A DNA stretch of 64,000 nucleotides from contig NC_037092.1 of the NCBI RefSeq assembly GCF_002994745.2, forward strand, positions 85,232,824-85,296,823, in the 5' to 3' direction. Of the stretch, positions 10,780 through 22,410 are shown one piece after another. Within the stretch, counting starts at the first letter, position 1. Every line of letters starts with the position of its first letter. The notes beneath the pieces are model-generated. The model made no database searches and was not told where the DNA came from. It worked only from the letters and a program-made list of their open reading frames with translations. Made by a program: the position numbers and the translations under genes. The DNA comes from Rosa chinensis. Taxonomy: Eukaryota; Streptophyta; Magnoliopsida; Rosales; Rosaceae.

Positions 10780-11320
10780 AAAAAAAAATTGGTCAGTTGA
10801 CCGTGCGGATAGACATAATAACTATTACGGAATTTTCTGAATTTTTTACCCAAAGTCTAAAATGATGTACTTGGCACATCTAACAGATGGTATCTTAATC
10901 TCACGATCCAACTTTACCCTTGCTCTTTGAAGCGTGTAGTGAAAAAAATAGAGTTATTAAAACTAAGTCGTTTGACCAAGCCGATCGACATCCTAACAAT
11001 GACGGATTCATCCGAACTTTTTAACCGAAGCCTAAAATAATGTACATGACACATTTGACGGAAGATTTCTCAAGTGTACGATCCGATGATGCCCTTGCCC
11101 TTTGAAGGTTGTAGAGAACAAAAACAGGGTTATTAAGCCTTAATCATTTGACCAAGCTGATCGACATCCTCTCGATGAAGGATTTTTCCGAATTTTGGAC
11201 CCCAAGCCTAACATAATATAGTTGGCACATCCAATGGACAATTTTTCAATAGTACGATCAGATTACGCCCTTGCCCTTTGAATCTTGTATTGAGAGAGAA
11301 TAGGGTGTTATTAAGTCTTA
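10780..11320. repeat. tandem repeat, period about 176 bp, three units
   Basis: The anchor GACCAAGCCGATCGACATCC or a variant falls near 10799, 10974 and 11150, so the period is 175-176 bp. Each unit also contains a CCTAAAATAATGTA-like stretch, GGCACATC, ACGATC and TGCCCTTGCCCTTTGAA, and ends in GGGTTATTAAG. A partial fourth unit starts near 11308. The length is in the range of plant satellite monomers. Confidence 0.85.
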
Positions 11321-12583
11321 ATCCACAAAGATTAACAGTTTATTGTGATAATTTATTATGATAGGTATAAACAATTAAAATCACCAGAATATAATTCTTT
11401 CCGGATGAGGAAGAGGTATGTTCCTTTACTTATTATGGTTTCTCCTACAGTCCTATGAATCAATTAAAACTTTTACAGTCAGAGAAAAAACCTACTCTCG
11501 ACTTTTATCCTAGCTGTCAGGCTCTACTACCTCAAACTCTCTCTTTCCTTTCCGATCTCCAATCCTCCTGATCTAAGTAGAAACCAAATGGCCTTGAAAA
11601 TATTACTAGGGAGGTAAAAGGAACAGATCACCAAAAGGAGAGGAGATTATGGAATTTAGGCGGTAAGCATCTTTCATTTGCTGTATCACAGCATCAGCCA
11701 AACAACATTATATGTCTCCACTCTACACTGAGTCTCAACAGGTAATGGCCATATTCCCTTCTACGGATATTCGTTCTAGTGTCATTTCTTATGTTCCCAG
11801 CTGTTGTCAGCTAGAGAAAAATAAATCTTATTCAGCATATAAAAGAATCAATCAGAGACTTCTTCGATAGGTTTGGGTTTTCAGTCATTTTCTAAGCATT
11901 ATGAAAGACACAAACCGCATAACGAATCCACAAATAGGCGTATGCAAAATTACACGCTGAAACAATTAATTATAATAGAAATAAACAATCACAAGCTTCA
12001 GGTTGTAATGGAAAGATTATTAGTTTTATAATCAATATCCAGTCAACTATGTTTAAACACCATGAGTTTTTTAGTATGAATAATGTAGAGTAATGGATAC
12101 TAGAGAAATTTTATCACATAAATACATTGTATTATTCATAATGTTGGCAATGTCCGAAAGACAATTGTAAAGTGAGCATGGTGGCATCATCCAACTTATA
12201 GTAAAAGCATATTTCTTTCACTCTGCTTTAGCGTTTAGGTAATTCCCTACGCTTATTGAAGTAAGCAAATGTAAAGTTTTCTTCTCCTTTCCATAAATTC
12301 TTGTTTCAAGAACAAATTTTACAAATGTACTGCAACAAAATAGCAATGCAATGGGAAACCAAGATATTTAGAGAAAATTATTTCACTAACTGAAAACAAG
12401 TCTAATACTTAAACACTTCCATTAATGGAGTTAAAACAAAGGGTTTACACACAAGAAAAAAGAGGCAGACTCTGGTTCAGCTGAAGGAAGACTGCACAGG
12501 TTCTTTGTTGCTGAAAATTACCCAAAAGAAAAAAGTGCAGATCTAGATAAAGGTTGTAGGAATTGCTCAAAGGAAATAATGGT

Positions 12584-12625
<42 letters not shown>

Positions 12626-13089
12626 GACTAAATTTCCAGAATTCTGCGTGCCAAGACGCCAAAACGTTATGAAAGAACAAGAACCAGAAAACGAAACAAA
12701 ACTAAAACTTACCAGAGAGTGGAGCTTAGAAATTTAAAAGATCTGTTGATTATGCTCAACTCCCCAATGCAGAAGCTGTTTGGGAGCTCAAGGCAATTGA
12801 AAACCACCAAATTTGACTAATTGACTGTGCAGACTTCAAAGGCTTGATCCTCTTCTTTATAATTTAACCTACGGAGTTGCAGACAGTAAATGGATTTTCT
12901 TATAAGAAGAAAATAAGGCTTGAAACCAGGTTGAAAAGAAGAGTAAAGGTGGAATAGCAATAGTTGTAATAAATTTCTGTTTCTGAAAAATGTGAAGGGG
13001 ATCAAAAACTTCAAAACTTTCCAGAGGGTTTATACTTTATACACCATGAAAAAAGAGGCAGAAGCTGGTTCAGCTGAAGGAAGCAATGC
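11321..13089. other. non-coding AT-rich spacer with a (GA)n microsatellite
   Basis: I find no gene. A (GA)n run lies at about 12590-12622. The phrase AGAGGCAGA.(C/G)CTGGTTCAGCTGAA occurs twice, near 12463 and 13053, which suggests a short duplication. Confidence 0.5.
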
Positions 13090-13094
13090 AGAGC

Positions 13095-13535
13095 TGATGC
13101 AGGACAAGTAGCAAAAGAACTCCAATACTAGGGTTTATTTGCAGCAGTCTCAATTGTTAGAAAGAAAAGGGTTTTAGAATAAGAAACTTAAGAAGAAAAG
13201 GGATAAAACTACTAGCATCACACCAGTAGGGTTTCTAGGCATCACACCCAGAGAACTTAGGCATCACACCTAAGGTTAGGTTGCATCACACAAACCTGGA
13301 GAGAAGCAACAGCTTTCAATTTTTATTAACTCAAATCTGCAAATAAAAGACTACAAAGGCCTCTATATATAGGGAGGCTCAACCAATTCTAGAATAACTA
13401 GGAATATCCCTATGCTTAAAAGAATCCTAAAGAAATAATCCTAATAATAATAAGAATCCTAATAATAATAGCCTAGATTTATTTGAACTACTTTCCAAAT
13501 CCTGACTAAAAATATTCTGGTCGTATTCTTCATCA
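13095..13535 (-). mobile_element. solo LTR, TSD AGAGC
   Basis: The 441-bp segment starts TGATG and ends CATCA, and is flanked by the 5-bp repeat AGAGC (13090-13094 and 13536-13540). Read on the minus strand it has a TATA box within GCCTCCCTATATATAGAGGC followed by TTAATAAAAATTG, then an end of CCTGCATCA. Both the TGATG/CATCA termini and the CCTGCATCA end match the LTRs at 7081-9057. There is no internal sequence, so this is what remains after LTR-LTR recombination. GGTGTGATGC-like phrases recur three or four times near 13215-13300. Confidence 0.85.
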
Positions 13536-13540
13536 AGAGC

Positions 13541-15843
13541 TCTGAAAGATGAGAAGCAAGAAAGCAACAACAAAAAAGCAAAGAAGAAACTACAAAAACC
13601 AGAGAACCAATAATTTCTCTTAGGGCGTGTGGAAGGTCTATGGACCTCACAAAAGGTTGAAGCCTGTGAAAATTATTGGTGCATATGGGTCCAATGTCAT
13701 CTAGACCTAAAAGCACTGACCTTTGTTTTGGAGGACTCTGCTTTCTTTTTACCAAAACCATTCTACACTTCTACCCATCAAGCTAGCCATAATACTTTTG
13801 ATATTATATACTTGTAATGAGAACAATTCAATTTAAGACCAATTCAACTGATCACTTCACTCTCACTAGCTAGGTTTCTTGAATGGCTGTTGCCTGTTGA
13901 GATCCCTTTCGTAGGATTGAACTTTATGATCCAAAACGTTTTAGTTTGTCTATCAACTTTGAAGCCTCAGCTACATCACCAACTGAGGCATATCTCTATC
14001 TCTATTAATAAAGGGAGGCATGGTTTACGGTTCACTTTGGTGTCTTTTTGGAACTTCTCATATTACCCATGGTAGAGATAGAAAAAAAAAAAAAAAAAAA
14101 AAACCATCAAGGATGGTTAATATTGTAAAATACCAAAAAAGATGTTGGATTGCCTGTGTGTTTCTAGTATGTAACAACTCCCGATGATGAGATCGAGCTT
14201 AATAGCTAATGGATTGATTGATTTGAGCATGTTTAGTTACTAAAGATCAATGCTTACTTAATAGGTGTTTTTGGTGTTTCATGCTCACATGCAATTAAAT
14301 TCACAATGCTTATGTTATTTTAGATGCATAAGGAATAACAACTCTTAGAACCAAGCTGTATTGCATCAATACTCCATCTTTCTATACGACTATACTTTAG
14401 ATTGAAACTCTATTGCTTTCTAGATTTTCATTGAACAGTCTTCATCTAGTTTTTGTCTCAACCAAACTTCAGTTCTATGATCAAACACATCAATTATTAT
14501 TTTCATTTCCGCAAAAATTAAACTCATCTTTCAGCTTCAGTTTTAGGAGGTCATGCAACAACTTAAGTATGTGCATATTTATACTGATTTGACCAGAAGA
14601 CAGTGTTCAATATTAAAATTCTGTATTTTAAAGTGAGTCCAAAATCCACTTAAGAACAATTTTGTTTCTTTCTTCAAATACTATATAATTGAACTCGGTA
14701 TTTATAATTCTTTTGTATGTTCAATTCTGAGTTCCTTACTTTGTTTATTAAAATTTGTTTATGTAAAAAAGAATCTGATTTCTTCAAATGGAAGAGTTGT
14801 TTAATGTATGGGCACAGCAATTGATGTGCACTAATTGCCCCAAAATCAAAGTGTAAGCTAACCTAGACATAAACGGACAACCACTAGATACTGACCTAGC
14901 ACATACATACAGACTCTAAATCTAAAGACCGGTAATAAAGGTGTGTAGGTATAGGAAGATTGTTGAGAATTAAGATTATGCATACCATGAAAAGAATTTG
15001 CGCAAACATACATCCTGATCATGTCAACTGAACTTTTCACTCTCACATAGTTTATGGGATGGCTACAGCTTGAATCCATTTGGAAGTTGTTTTGCATGGG
15101 ATGGCACATCAGCTAGATCAATAACTTTGTGGCTTCAGCTAGATCACCAACCTTTTGAATATATTGGCACATCAGTGAAATGTGTCAAAACTATGTAGTC
15201 CAAATAAAATCCTAATAAAAAATGGAGAGACGTATCAATCATTGTGAGTGAATTACGTGCTGAAATTTAGAATACTCAGAACAATTTTGAAATCAAACAG
15301 AAAAGCTTGTAGAAAACCACCAATTGGAAGATGTAAGAGAAACGAAATATGAAATTGAAAACAAAGAAACACTAGTTTCCCATCAATTAATTGAAATCAT
15401 TCATCAAGCTCAACACCATCCACCCTTTATTGAAGAATAATCAAATACTGTAAAAAATTTCAACTCTTGTACAGTAAAAAGAACCAAACAAGCACAGAAG
15501 AAGAAGCAAGTTTTAATCAAAGTATAAAACAAAACAAAGAAGCCTATAACAGCTATAGAGTAAACAAGTGACCTTAATAGACAGCAAAAAGGAGACGACA
15601 AGCTTCATTGAGACCACGTTTACAGAAACAAAGGTTAATGATAACAAAGAAAAAATGAGAATAAAAAGAAAAGGGCTAGTTCAAATTTTCTTGGTGTAAT
15701 AATGTGGGGAACGTATTTTAATGAAAGGTTGAGAAAACAAATGCACTACAGATAATAAACAAATTTTCCCAATTATTGTTTACAGAACAGATTTCCCCAA
15801 TTGCAGCCCTACCATATAACAGAAAAGAAAATGGAGTAAATTT
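13541..15843. other. non-coding region related to 15844-17830
   Basis: There is a poly-A run at about 14083-14103 and no convincing gene. Segments near 14480-14590 and 15280-15600 resemble 16330-16450 and 17070-17650 in the same order, so this stretch looks like an old tandem segmental copy of the next one. The short minus-strand frame at 13459-13761 has no recognisable domain. Confidence 0.45.
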
Positions 15844-16310
15844 TTAACAGATGGACATCCTCTCAGCTAGAGACTCATAATGTTGTTGATCATTGAGAAG
15901 GACTTGGTTCCTGCCGTGAGAGTAGTCAGAAGCAGAGGTTGAAAATAAAAATTGGGGGGAATCCTGCAGAGAAGGACACTCACTATGAACAGTATCACTT
16001 GCATTGTACGACGTAGGAAGTTCTTTCAAAACTAACTTCAATTTTGATCATATTATTCACTATTTCCTCACTTGTTTCAATTATTTTATCGAAGAAATGA
16101 CAACTTTGTACAAAAATTTGAAGAGACTTTGCAGTAACTCACAACAATACATGGCCAAACTTTTAAGAGTCTGTAACAGTACTCGTGGAGCATGACCATT
16201 ACATATGCTTCTTCGTGCCTGTAGACCCAACAAATTCATCTATCTCAATTTTGATTGTTTTAATTCAAACCCTTCACATCCAAACACATATTCCAAGTTA
16301 CCCATCCACC
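15844..16310 (-). pseudogene. NBS-LRR C-terminal fragment (LRR tail)
   Basis: The minus strand codes a stretch of the type L(V)LKELPTSYNASDTVHSECPSL, which aligns with LKKLVLNNLPMLYGASGTVD and ECPSL near the end of the resistance gene at 23846-26531. DNA similarity continues through 16310 against about 23910-24290. The match is broken by frameshifts, and no NB-ARC sequence follows upstream, so only the LRR tail was duplicated or survives. It is likely a relic of a former resistance-gene cluster. Confidence 0.75.
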
Positions 16311-18250
16311 AAAACAACTTCAAGTCTGATGTTCAAACACATCAATCATTGCTTTCATTTCTGGAAAAATTAAGTTCACCTTTCAGCTTCATATTTAGCT
16401 ATGGTCATGCAGCACCATACTTATGTGCATCTTTATCAGATTTCAATAGTGTAGTAAGTATGTGCATCTAAAGTTGGCATCCCCTTATGACTATCAAGCT
16501 AATAAAGCAATGTAAATCTTCTTCTACTTTCCATTCTTGTTTTCAGAACTTAATAAGGACACTGTATGCCAACAAACTAACAAAGCAATTGGAACCATCA
16601 TGCTCAGAGCAAATAATGTTAGTAACTGAAAACAGATCTGATTAATCGAGGTCAATACTTGAGTAATTAGGTGACTAGTAGCTAGTAGTGCAAAATTACC
16701 ATTTTTGTCAAGGTTCCTAATAGTTGTGCCTTTGTAAGGACAACGATGGCAACAGCAATCCGGATAGCCCTGCAACAAATAGCCAAACATGCTTATAAAC
16801 CGTAGGAAGCAAAGTTACCCTGCCAGTGAACAGCAAGTACCTTGATGACTGTAATCACATTTTAGCAAGTATGTTGGAGAACCGCATGTCCCAAAGTTAA
16901 AAGACTTCTGCTAATACAAAACAGGCAAACGATAAATACTATATAGATAATATGTGGAGCTGGGACATAGAGACTCGAAGAGATTAAGCCAAAGAGTTTC
17001 TCGAAGATTTGAGTACACTACAATGATGAAGTTAGCTCCCCCAAATTAAGAAAACTCAGTAATCAAATAGAGGAATTATTAGAAAACCACCAAGAACAGA
17101 AATGTCTTAATTGCTTTTTTGGCTTTATCCCCAGAAGTGAATTACTAATTGAAAGGCCTTAACCTTCCTATGCGGTACCTACACCTTGGATTAGTGACAG
17201 AATGCTCAAATTAACAAAGTAAAGAAATGTCAATATTATGAGCGACATGCCAACAACACAAAAAATTACCATGAACCAATTTTATCCCCCTAATTCTGAA
17301 TTATTTAGCATCTAATAAAAAGGCTAAGAAAACACCACCAAGAATAGAAGATCCACGGGCCTCTGAAATAAAGGGTGGGTAATCAAAGAGAAAAACTGAG
17401 AAGCACTAGTATCTGATCAAGTAAAATTTATCACCAATCCTTAAACCACTGAATCAAACCACTCATCAAGCACAACCTCACACTCCATTGAAGAACAATC
17501 AACAAGTTCAGTCCTAAAAATTTCCAACTTTCCACTATCTAGAACAAGACACAAATACTTTGAAGAAAAGAACCAAGTTTCATTCCAAAAAAAATCCAAA
17601 CTTTGCCAATAAGGAATCCAATAAGCACATGAAAACGAACACAGAATTACTGAGCCCCAATCATTAAAAGAACTATCGAGCCAAACCAATCCCAATTGTA
17701 GAGCAATAAAGTATAACAGTAAAATTGCAACTTTTCAATCATCTTCAAGAAGAAATCGAAGAAACCAAAACTAAATTTTCATAATTCCTACAAAATAAGA
17801 AGAAACCCACCAAAGAGAAGGAACAGAATTCTACACAGAAAACTAGCGATTAAGGAAAAGATTGGAGTCCAGGTGAGGGATAAGCGAGTACCACCCACGC
17901 GCATAACCGGAGCGTCGGGTGGAGCCGCCAGTTCTGCGCGCCATCTTTCATCTCAGTTTTGACTTTTGATGTTGAAACTTGAAAGGAAGTGTCGCAATTC
18001 GGGTCTCGGGTAATCCGAATGACTGTGACGAAGACCCGACTCATGAGATCAGGCCTAGCCCTTCCAATTAGGCCCAAAGATTAGTTTTGCGTGTGTGGTC
18101 ATTCAATTTTACCCATTTTGAACTACTTGACTAGAAAAATTGGAAAATTACTGTTCAATGTCAACATGATTTCACAATCATTCTCCAGAGACCAGAGTCA
18201 GCTTTCTTACTTTCTTTAACTTCCATTAACAAACACAACCCGGAAACAGA
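16311..18250. other. non-coding region, old duplication of 14480-15650
   Basis: I see no gene. A GC-richer patch at 17860-18070 is bounded by AT-rich sequence and contains no recognisable domain on either strand. The similarity to 14480-15600 is diverged but in the same order and orientation. Confidence 0.4.
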
Positions 18251-18256
18251 GTGAAT

Positions 18257-18724
18257 TGATAAGAGCATATTTATGCGATGTTAATAGCGTTAATCTCCAT
18301 ACTTTCTTTGTTAGTTTAGTGTATTTTCTAGTTATTTACTTTGTTTATTTGTTTTATAGGTATCTTGGAGTAAAGAAGAAGAAAAGAAGTAAAAGAGGGA
18401 TTGAAAAGCAAAATCGGGAAATCTGCCTGTGCAGATCAGTTAACTTCGACAGAGCACTGAGACCAACTTCATTCCAAAAAAGAGACCAACCAATCTCAAA
18501 TCTGTCTCAGTGCTCAGTGCTCAGTGCTCTGTCGAAGTTAACTGATCTGCACAGGCAGATTTCCCGATTTTGCTTTTCAATCCCTCTTTTACTTCTTTTC
18601 TTCTTCTTTACTCCAAGATACCTATAAAACAAATAAACAAAGTAAATAACTAGAAAATACACTAAACTAACAAAAAAAGTATGGACATTAACGCTATTAA
18701 CATCGCATAAATATGCTCTTATCA
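18257..18724. mobile_element. 468-bp palindromic (foldback) element, TSD TGAAT
   Basis: The left arm (18257-18463, 207 bp) and right arm (18504-18724, 221 bp) are near-perfect inverted copies separated by about 40 bp. The outer ends are TGATAAGAGCATATTTATGC and its complement. A 5-bp duplication TGAAT flanks the unit (18252-18256 and 18725-18729). The right arm is longer because a 7-bp unit (AGTGCTC) is present three times at its inner end against once on the left. The arms differ by only a few bases. The TG...CA ends and 5-bp TSD are those of retroviral-type integrase products, not of hAT, Mutator or Tc1 elements. The long open frames on both strands (for example 18256-18627) come from the mirrored arms, and I assign them no function. 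Confidence 0.88.
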
Positions 18725-18729
18725 TGAAT

Positions 18730-19618
18730 GAATATGTTACAACAGTTATTAGTTTGCAAAAGCTAGAAGAGAAGACAGACTTGTGATTTTGGTTTCATAT
18801 TAGTGACATTGCAGAGTAGTATTCATTTGCATTGTTTGGCCATGGGCATCTTCATCAGACGGTGCAATTGATCGACATGGCTCCATATACCGTCCACTGA
18901 ATCCACTATAACTTTGGCATCTTCCATTGTGTTGATATCTCATAACTATCGTTTCTCAAACCCATGCGTACTGTTACCTATTAAGTCTGCTATTTTGACA
19001 TCTTCTGGGATTCCTCTGCTAGCTAGGAAGAGTTCAAAGCAAGATATTCAGTCCTACTAATGGCACAGTAAGCTCAATAGCTAAATTAGGCAAACCCAAC
19101 TAATAAATTCTCGATTAATATAGCACATCTTTGTAAGTAGTTATGTCTAAATTTAACAAGTCTCCTATTTCCTAAATTCTCCTAAATTTAGTACAACCTT
19201 ATAATACACACACGCAACCCGTTTCTAATTATACAATTCACAAATAGTGCTCTCTGGGATTGATACATTTACAGTTTAAAACACTAAAGAAAAAATAAAT
19301 TGAGGGAACATTACCCTTCTCTGTAAAAATTTAGATAGACATCTTTGAGATTGATACATTCCATAAAATATGATGGAAGCTTCATCTTTGCCACTTTGCA
19401 TTGTTCAGGAACTTTTTTGTTTTCAAATCCCAGTTTCCACTGATACAACAGAGATTCATCAATAAATCCAGAGGTTGTTCATGATTCATCTCAATTGAGT
19501 ATATAAGAAGACATTTTATTAACAGTTTCGGGACAGATATCATGCTAGTAAAGTTACAGTAAAAGGAAACGCAATGCATCACATAATTGTCAGTCAAGTC
19601 AGAGGTGCTTACTTGATA
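18730..19618. other. non-coding spacer
   Basis: I see no gene. The sequence just right of 19380 may be 3' flank of the HASTY-like pseudogene. Confidence 0.45.
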
Positions 19619-20660
19619 CATTTGTTATGAGTTATGACATTTACAGTTTTCTGAGCAACAAGTGCTTTTAAATTGTTTCCAGTAGCTAATAATAGCAGGC
19701 TTTTGATATATTATCTCTGTTCTTTAGGACTAGCTGTCTTCGTCAAAGCTTCTATAAAAGCAAGCAAATCATGCTGTTTGGTGCAAGGAAGTGAGAGCAG
19801 AACCTTGGTAAACAAAGAGGCAAGCACATTAAATTTGGCAAGCAATTATAAACTACTTGTAACCCAAGAATTTGATTAGATACAGCAGATCTTAACTAAC
19901 CTGCCTAGGAGCGGGATGTATATCACAAAGATATATGTACATGTCACGATAGTGACCAACCAAATCAGCACTGATGAAAGCATTTGATTCAAGGGCTATA
20001 CCTTGGATAATTGTAGAAAAGTGACCCTTAGAAACAAATTATTGGAGTTCCATACTATTTGCGAATATAGCTAGAACAAACAAAGCACCACAAGGAAGAA
20101 ACTTTTGTCATGGCTTCACCATTTGTCCATGTAAAAGCTTGTAAACATATCTGTAGTGCTGGAAGGGCAAGAGCTTGGTGCTTCAAAATGAAACTGCAAA
20201 TGGAGCACCATTTTAAGACAAAAGAAGTTATTTGAAAAAGATAAAGCTCATAATATTCAAGCACTACCTCGACCAAAAAAACACTTATCAAGAAACAATG
20301 TCAAACACATACCCAACCATAGAGCTCGATGCAAAAGAATCTAAAGCTTTGAGAGAAGATAGATCGACTCAGCTGATTTGCCCAGAGTGCTTCAAGGATG
20401 GAAGCATATTTGGCCGTGGCGAAGCAATGACAAAGAGGAGTGAACAAATCTCTCGAGTAAGATCTAAGCAGCTTTTGTTGACTTCCACTTTTAAGTCTGT
20501 CCCAGCAAGTAGGGCATGGACATTCGGAACCTTTGCACTACCTTCTTGTAAAAGACTGGACCAGGAGCAACTAAGAGCCTGATGGGAGTGTAGAAATAAT
20601 GGGTGCAAGAGCTTTTCCAGCCAACCTCCGACCAATCTACAAGGCAATTTTGTAACCAGA
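19619..20660 (-). pseudogene. HASTY (exportin-5 homologue) pseudogene, C-terminal fragment with introns
   Basis: HASTY is the plant exportin-5 homologue, a karyopherin linked to microRNA function. Minus-strand exons read in order: LVGGWLEKLLHPLFLHSHQA ... LLQEGSAKVPNVHALLAGTD ... LTREICSLL (20369-20640); LKALDSFASSSMVG (about 20303-20345); ILKHQALALPALQICLQAFT (from 20193 downward); FSTIIQGIALESNAFISADL (about 19960-20020); VLLSLPCTKQHDLLAFIEAL (about 19740-19810); and SLLLLATGNNLKALVAQKT (about 19640-19700). Introns keep GT and AG ends, so this is a DNA duplicate, not a retrocopy. Lesions include a frameshift after MTKVSS, a stop after the NSMELQ phrase and further stops. The rest of the roughly 1200-residue protein is absent. 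Confidence 0.82.
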
Positions 20661-21273
20661 GGAATCAAAACTAAATAAACAAGTGGTCTTAATTATATGC
20701 CTGAATAGATGCATATTCTCTACCGGAGCTAGAGCCACAGAATGACTATCCAAATTCATTTGAGTCCCCCGACAGTGGTTGCCAGGCCCAATACACTGTA
20801 CCTAAAGTTACAAACATGTTAGCAGTAAACAAGAAAAACCCTACATGGATGATTAAATAACATAAACTTTCTCAAAGGATTAGAAGAAGGGTATTCTATA
20901 CTACCTTCCGGAATCTAGGGTAATCAATGAACCCTCACCTCCGCAGAATTGTATTGTGAAATTTTCCTTCTAATTCCAAATATAATTATCCTGATAGTAT
21001 TAGGTAACAAATTCTACATAGTGTTCTTGCATACTAAATGTCAGTGTATTACTAGCATCACCTACATTAGTAGGAGATTTGACAGTAACAAATCAAAACC
21101 ATGAAGCAATTTAATTAGTTTCAATCCATAAACAAATTGGTTTTGACCAAAATAGCAATAGGCATTTGTCTTATTAAGACATGACTAATGATTCTTCCAC
21201 TAGTTCATGCTCAATAAACATTTTCACATCTGAAATGCCAAATTCCTTTCATATCCCTTTTGTTAATTCAATA

Positions 21274-21277
<4 letters not shown>
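20661..21277. other. non-coding spacer
   Basis: I see no gene or element boundary. The TA microsatellite begins at about 21278. Confidence 0.45.

Positions 21278-21311
<34 letters not shown>
21278..21311. repeat. (AT)n microsatellite
   Basis: An alternating AT run of about 33 bp. Similar runs lie at 21587-21611, 21988-22015, 22399-22418 and 22505-22519, each touching one of the small elements described next. Confidence 0.95.
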
Positions 21312-21312
<1 letters not shown>

Positions 21313-21611
21313 TATATAATTAAGCCAATTCTTGAGGGAATGGTTAAATTTTTGAACTATCATATATGCCCTCACATAATATAGATATTAATAAATAAAC
21401 TATTTATATATGAGGATAAGATAGTCAATTGACTATATCATATTTCAAAATATTGCAATATCTCCCATGAAAAATAGAGAAACTTCCTCAAAATCAGAAG
21501 AGGAACTGTTGTAACTTTTTTAATTTAAAAAAATAAAAACAAAAGCCAATTGACATGTGCAGAGCACATGTTAAGAGGCTAGTATGTATATATATATATA
21601 TATATATATAT

Positions 21612-21984
21612 ACGGACGCGTTCCAAAGAGGACGTCCGCACTTTCACTAAAGTGCGGACGACAGCGCTGCAGCCCAACTCAGGCCACGACGGCGCGGCGC
21701 TGCTTGCCGGAGGGAGGCCAAGGGTCGTGCGGAGGGGTCTGCGGTCGAGTGGAGTCGCCGGAGAAGGGTTTTCCGGTGCTGCACAGAACCTGCAGTTGCA
21801 GGTGGGGTGGCTGCCCAGAAACCGGCAACCCCGACCTCCTCCGACCTCGAACGGTGCCCAGAAGCCGTCTGGGATGCTTCCGGCCTCCTTCCGGCTCGAT
21901 TCGCGCCGCCGTCGACGCCTGAGCTGGGCTACAGCGCCTGCGTCCGCACTTTAGCGAAGTGCGGACGTCCGCTTCAGAACCCGC

Positions 21985-21988
<4 letters not shown>
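21612..21988. mobile_element. GC-rich MITE-like element inserted in (TA)n
   Basis: The 377-bp GC-rich unit has imperfect terminal inverted repeats of about 35 bp (left ACGGACGCGTTCCAAAGAGG, right complement ACAGGCGGGTTCTGAAGCGG, both continuing ACGTCCGCACTT). Next to each end is a hairpin: CGTCCGCACTTT-CACT-AAAGTGCGGACG style on the left (from about 21629) and a shorter version on the right. It sits between two (TA)n tracts, which fits insertion at TA. The open frames crossing it are products of GC content and I do not call them genes. A related inverted copy is at 22519-22850. Confidence 0.7.
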
Positions 21989-22017
<29 letters not shown>

Positions 22018-22019
<2 letters not shown>

Positions 22020-22385
22020 GAGTGAGGTCTCACTCTGAAATTAACGTGTGAGGTTGAAGTTTAGGGTCACTTTTCGGTCTTATATCCACATCTCGACCGT
22101 TCAATTTTTAGGTATAGATCATCTCTGCAAAATTTCAGCCAAATTGATGATCTTTAAAATATCTAACTCACTTAAACCAATGGACGAACTGAATCTGTCC
22201 ACCATGAACCGTACTACCTTTAAGGCAGTTATCAATGTCTTCATGGCCATCAATTTGGCTGAAACTTTGCAGAGTTGATCTATACATTAGTACTTAAAAA
22301 CTGAATGATCGAAATGTGGACATGAGACTGAAAAGTGACCATAAACTCCAACCTCACGTTAATTTCAGAGTGAGGCCTCACTCTG
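22018..22385. mobile_element. MITE with palindromic ends
   Basis: Both ends are the 20-bp self-complementary sequence CAGAGTGAGGYCTCACTCTG (Y is T on the left, C on the right). The two halves, about 165 bp each, are inverted copies with perhaps 85% identity: AAATTAACGTG.GAGGTTG, then GGTCACTTTTC.GTCT, then TCTGCAAA.TTTCAGCCAAAT. The unit lies between (TA)n tracts. It has no coding capacity and would depend on another element's transposase. I did not identify the superfamily. Confidence 0.82.
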
Positions 22386-22410
22386 GATAGAATCTGTGTA
22401 TATATATATA

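Noticed and set aside
13459..13817. Short frames right of the solo LTR as a possible gene
   Set aside because: The minus frame crosses the TSD and the LTR edge at 13535, so it cannot be an old host exon, and no domain is visible.
18256..18725. Two overlapping open frames coding the same N-terminal sequence (MIRAYLCDVNSVN...) on opposite strands
   Set aside because: They are the mirrored arms of a palindrome; there is no domain and no splice or codon-bias support for a protein.
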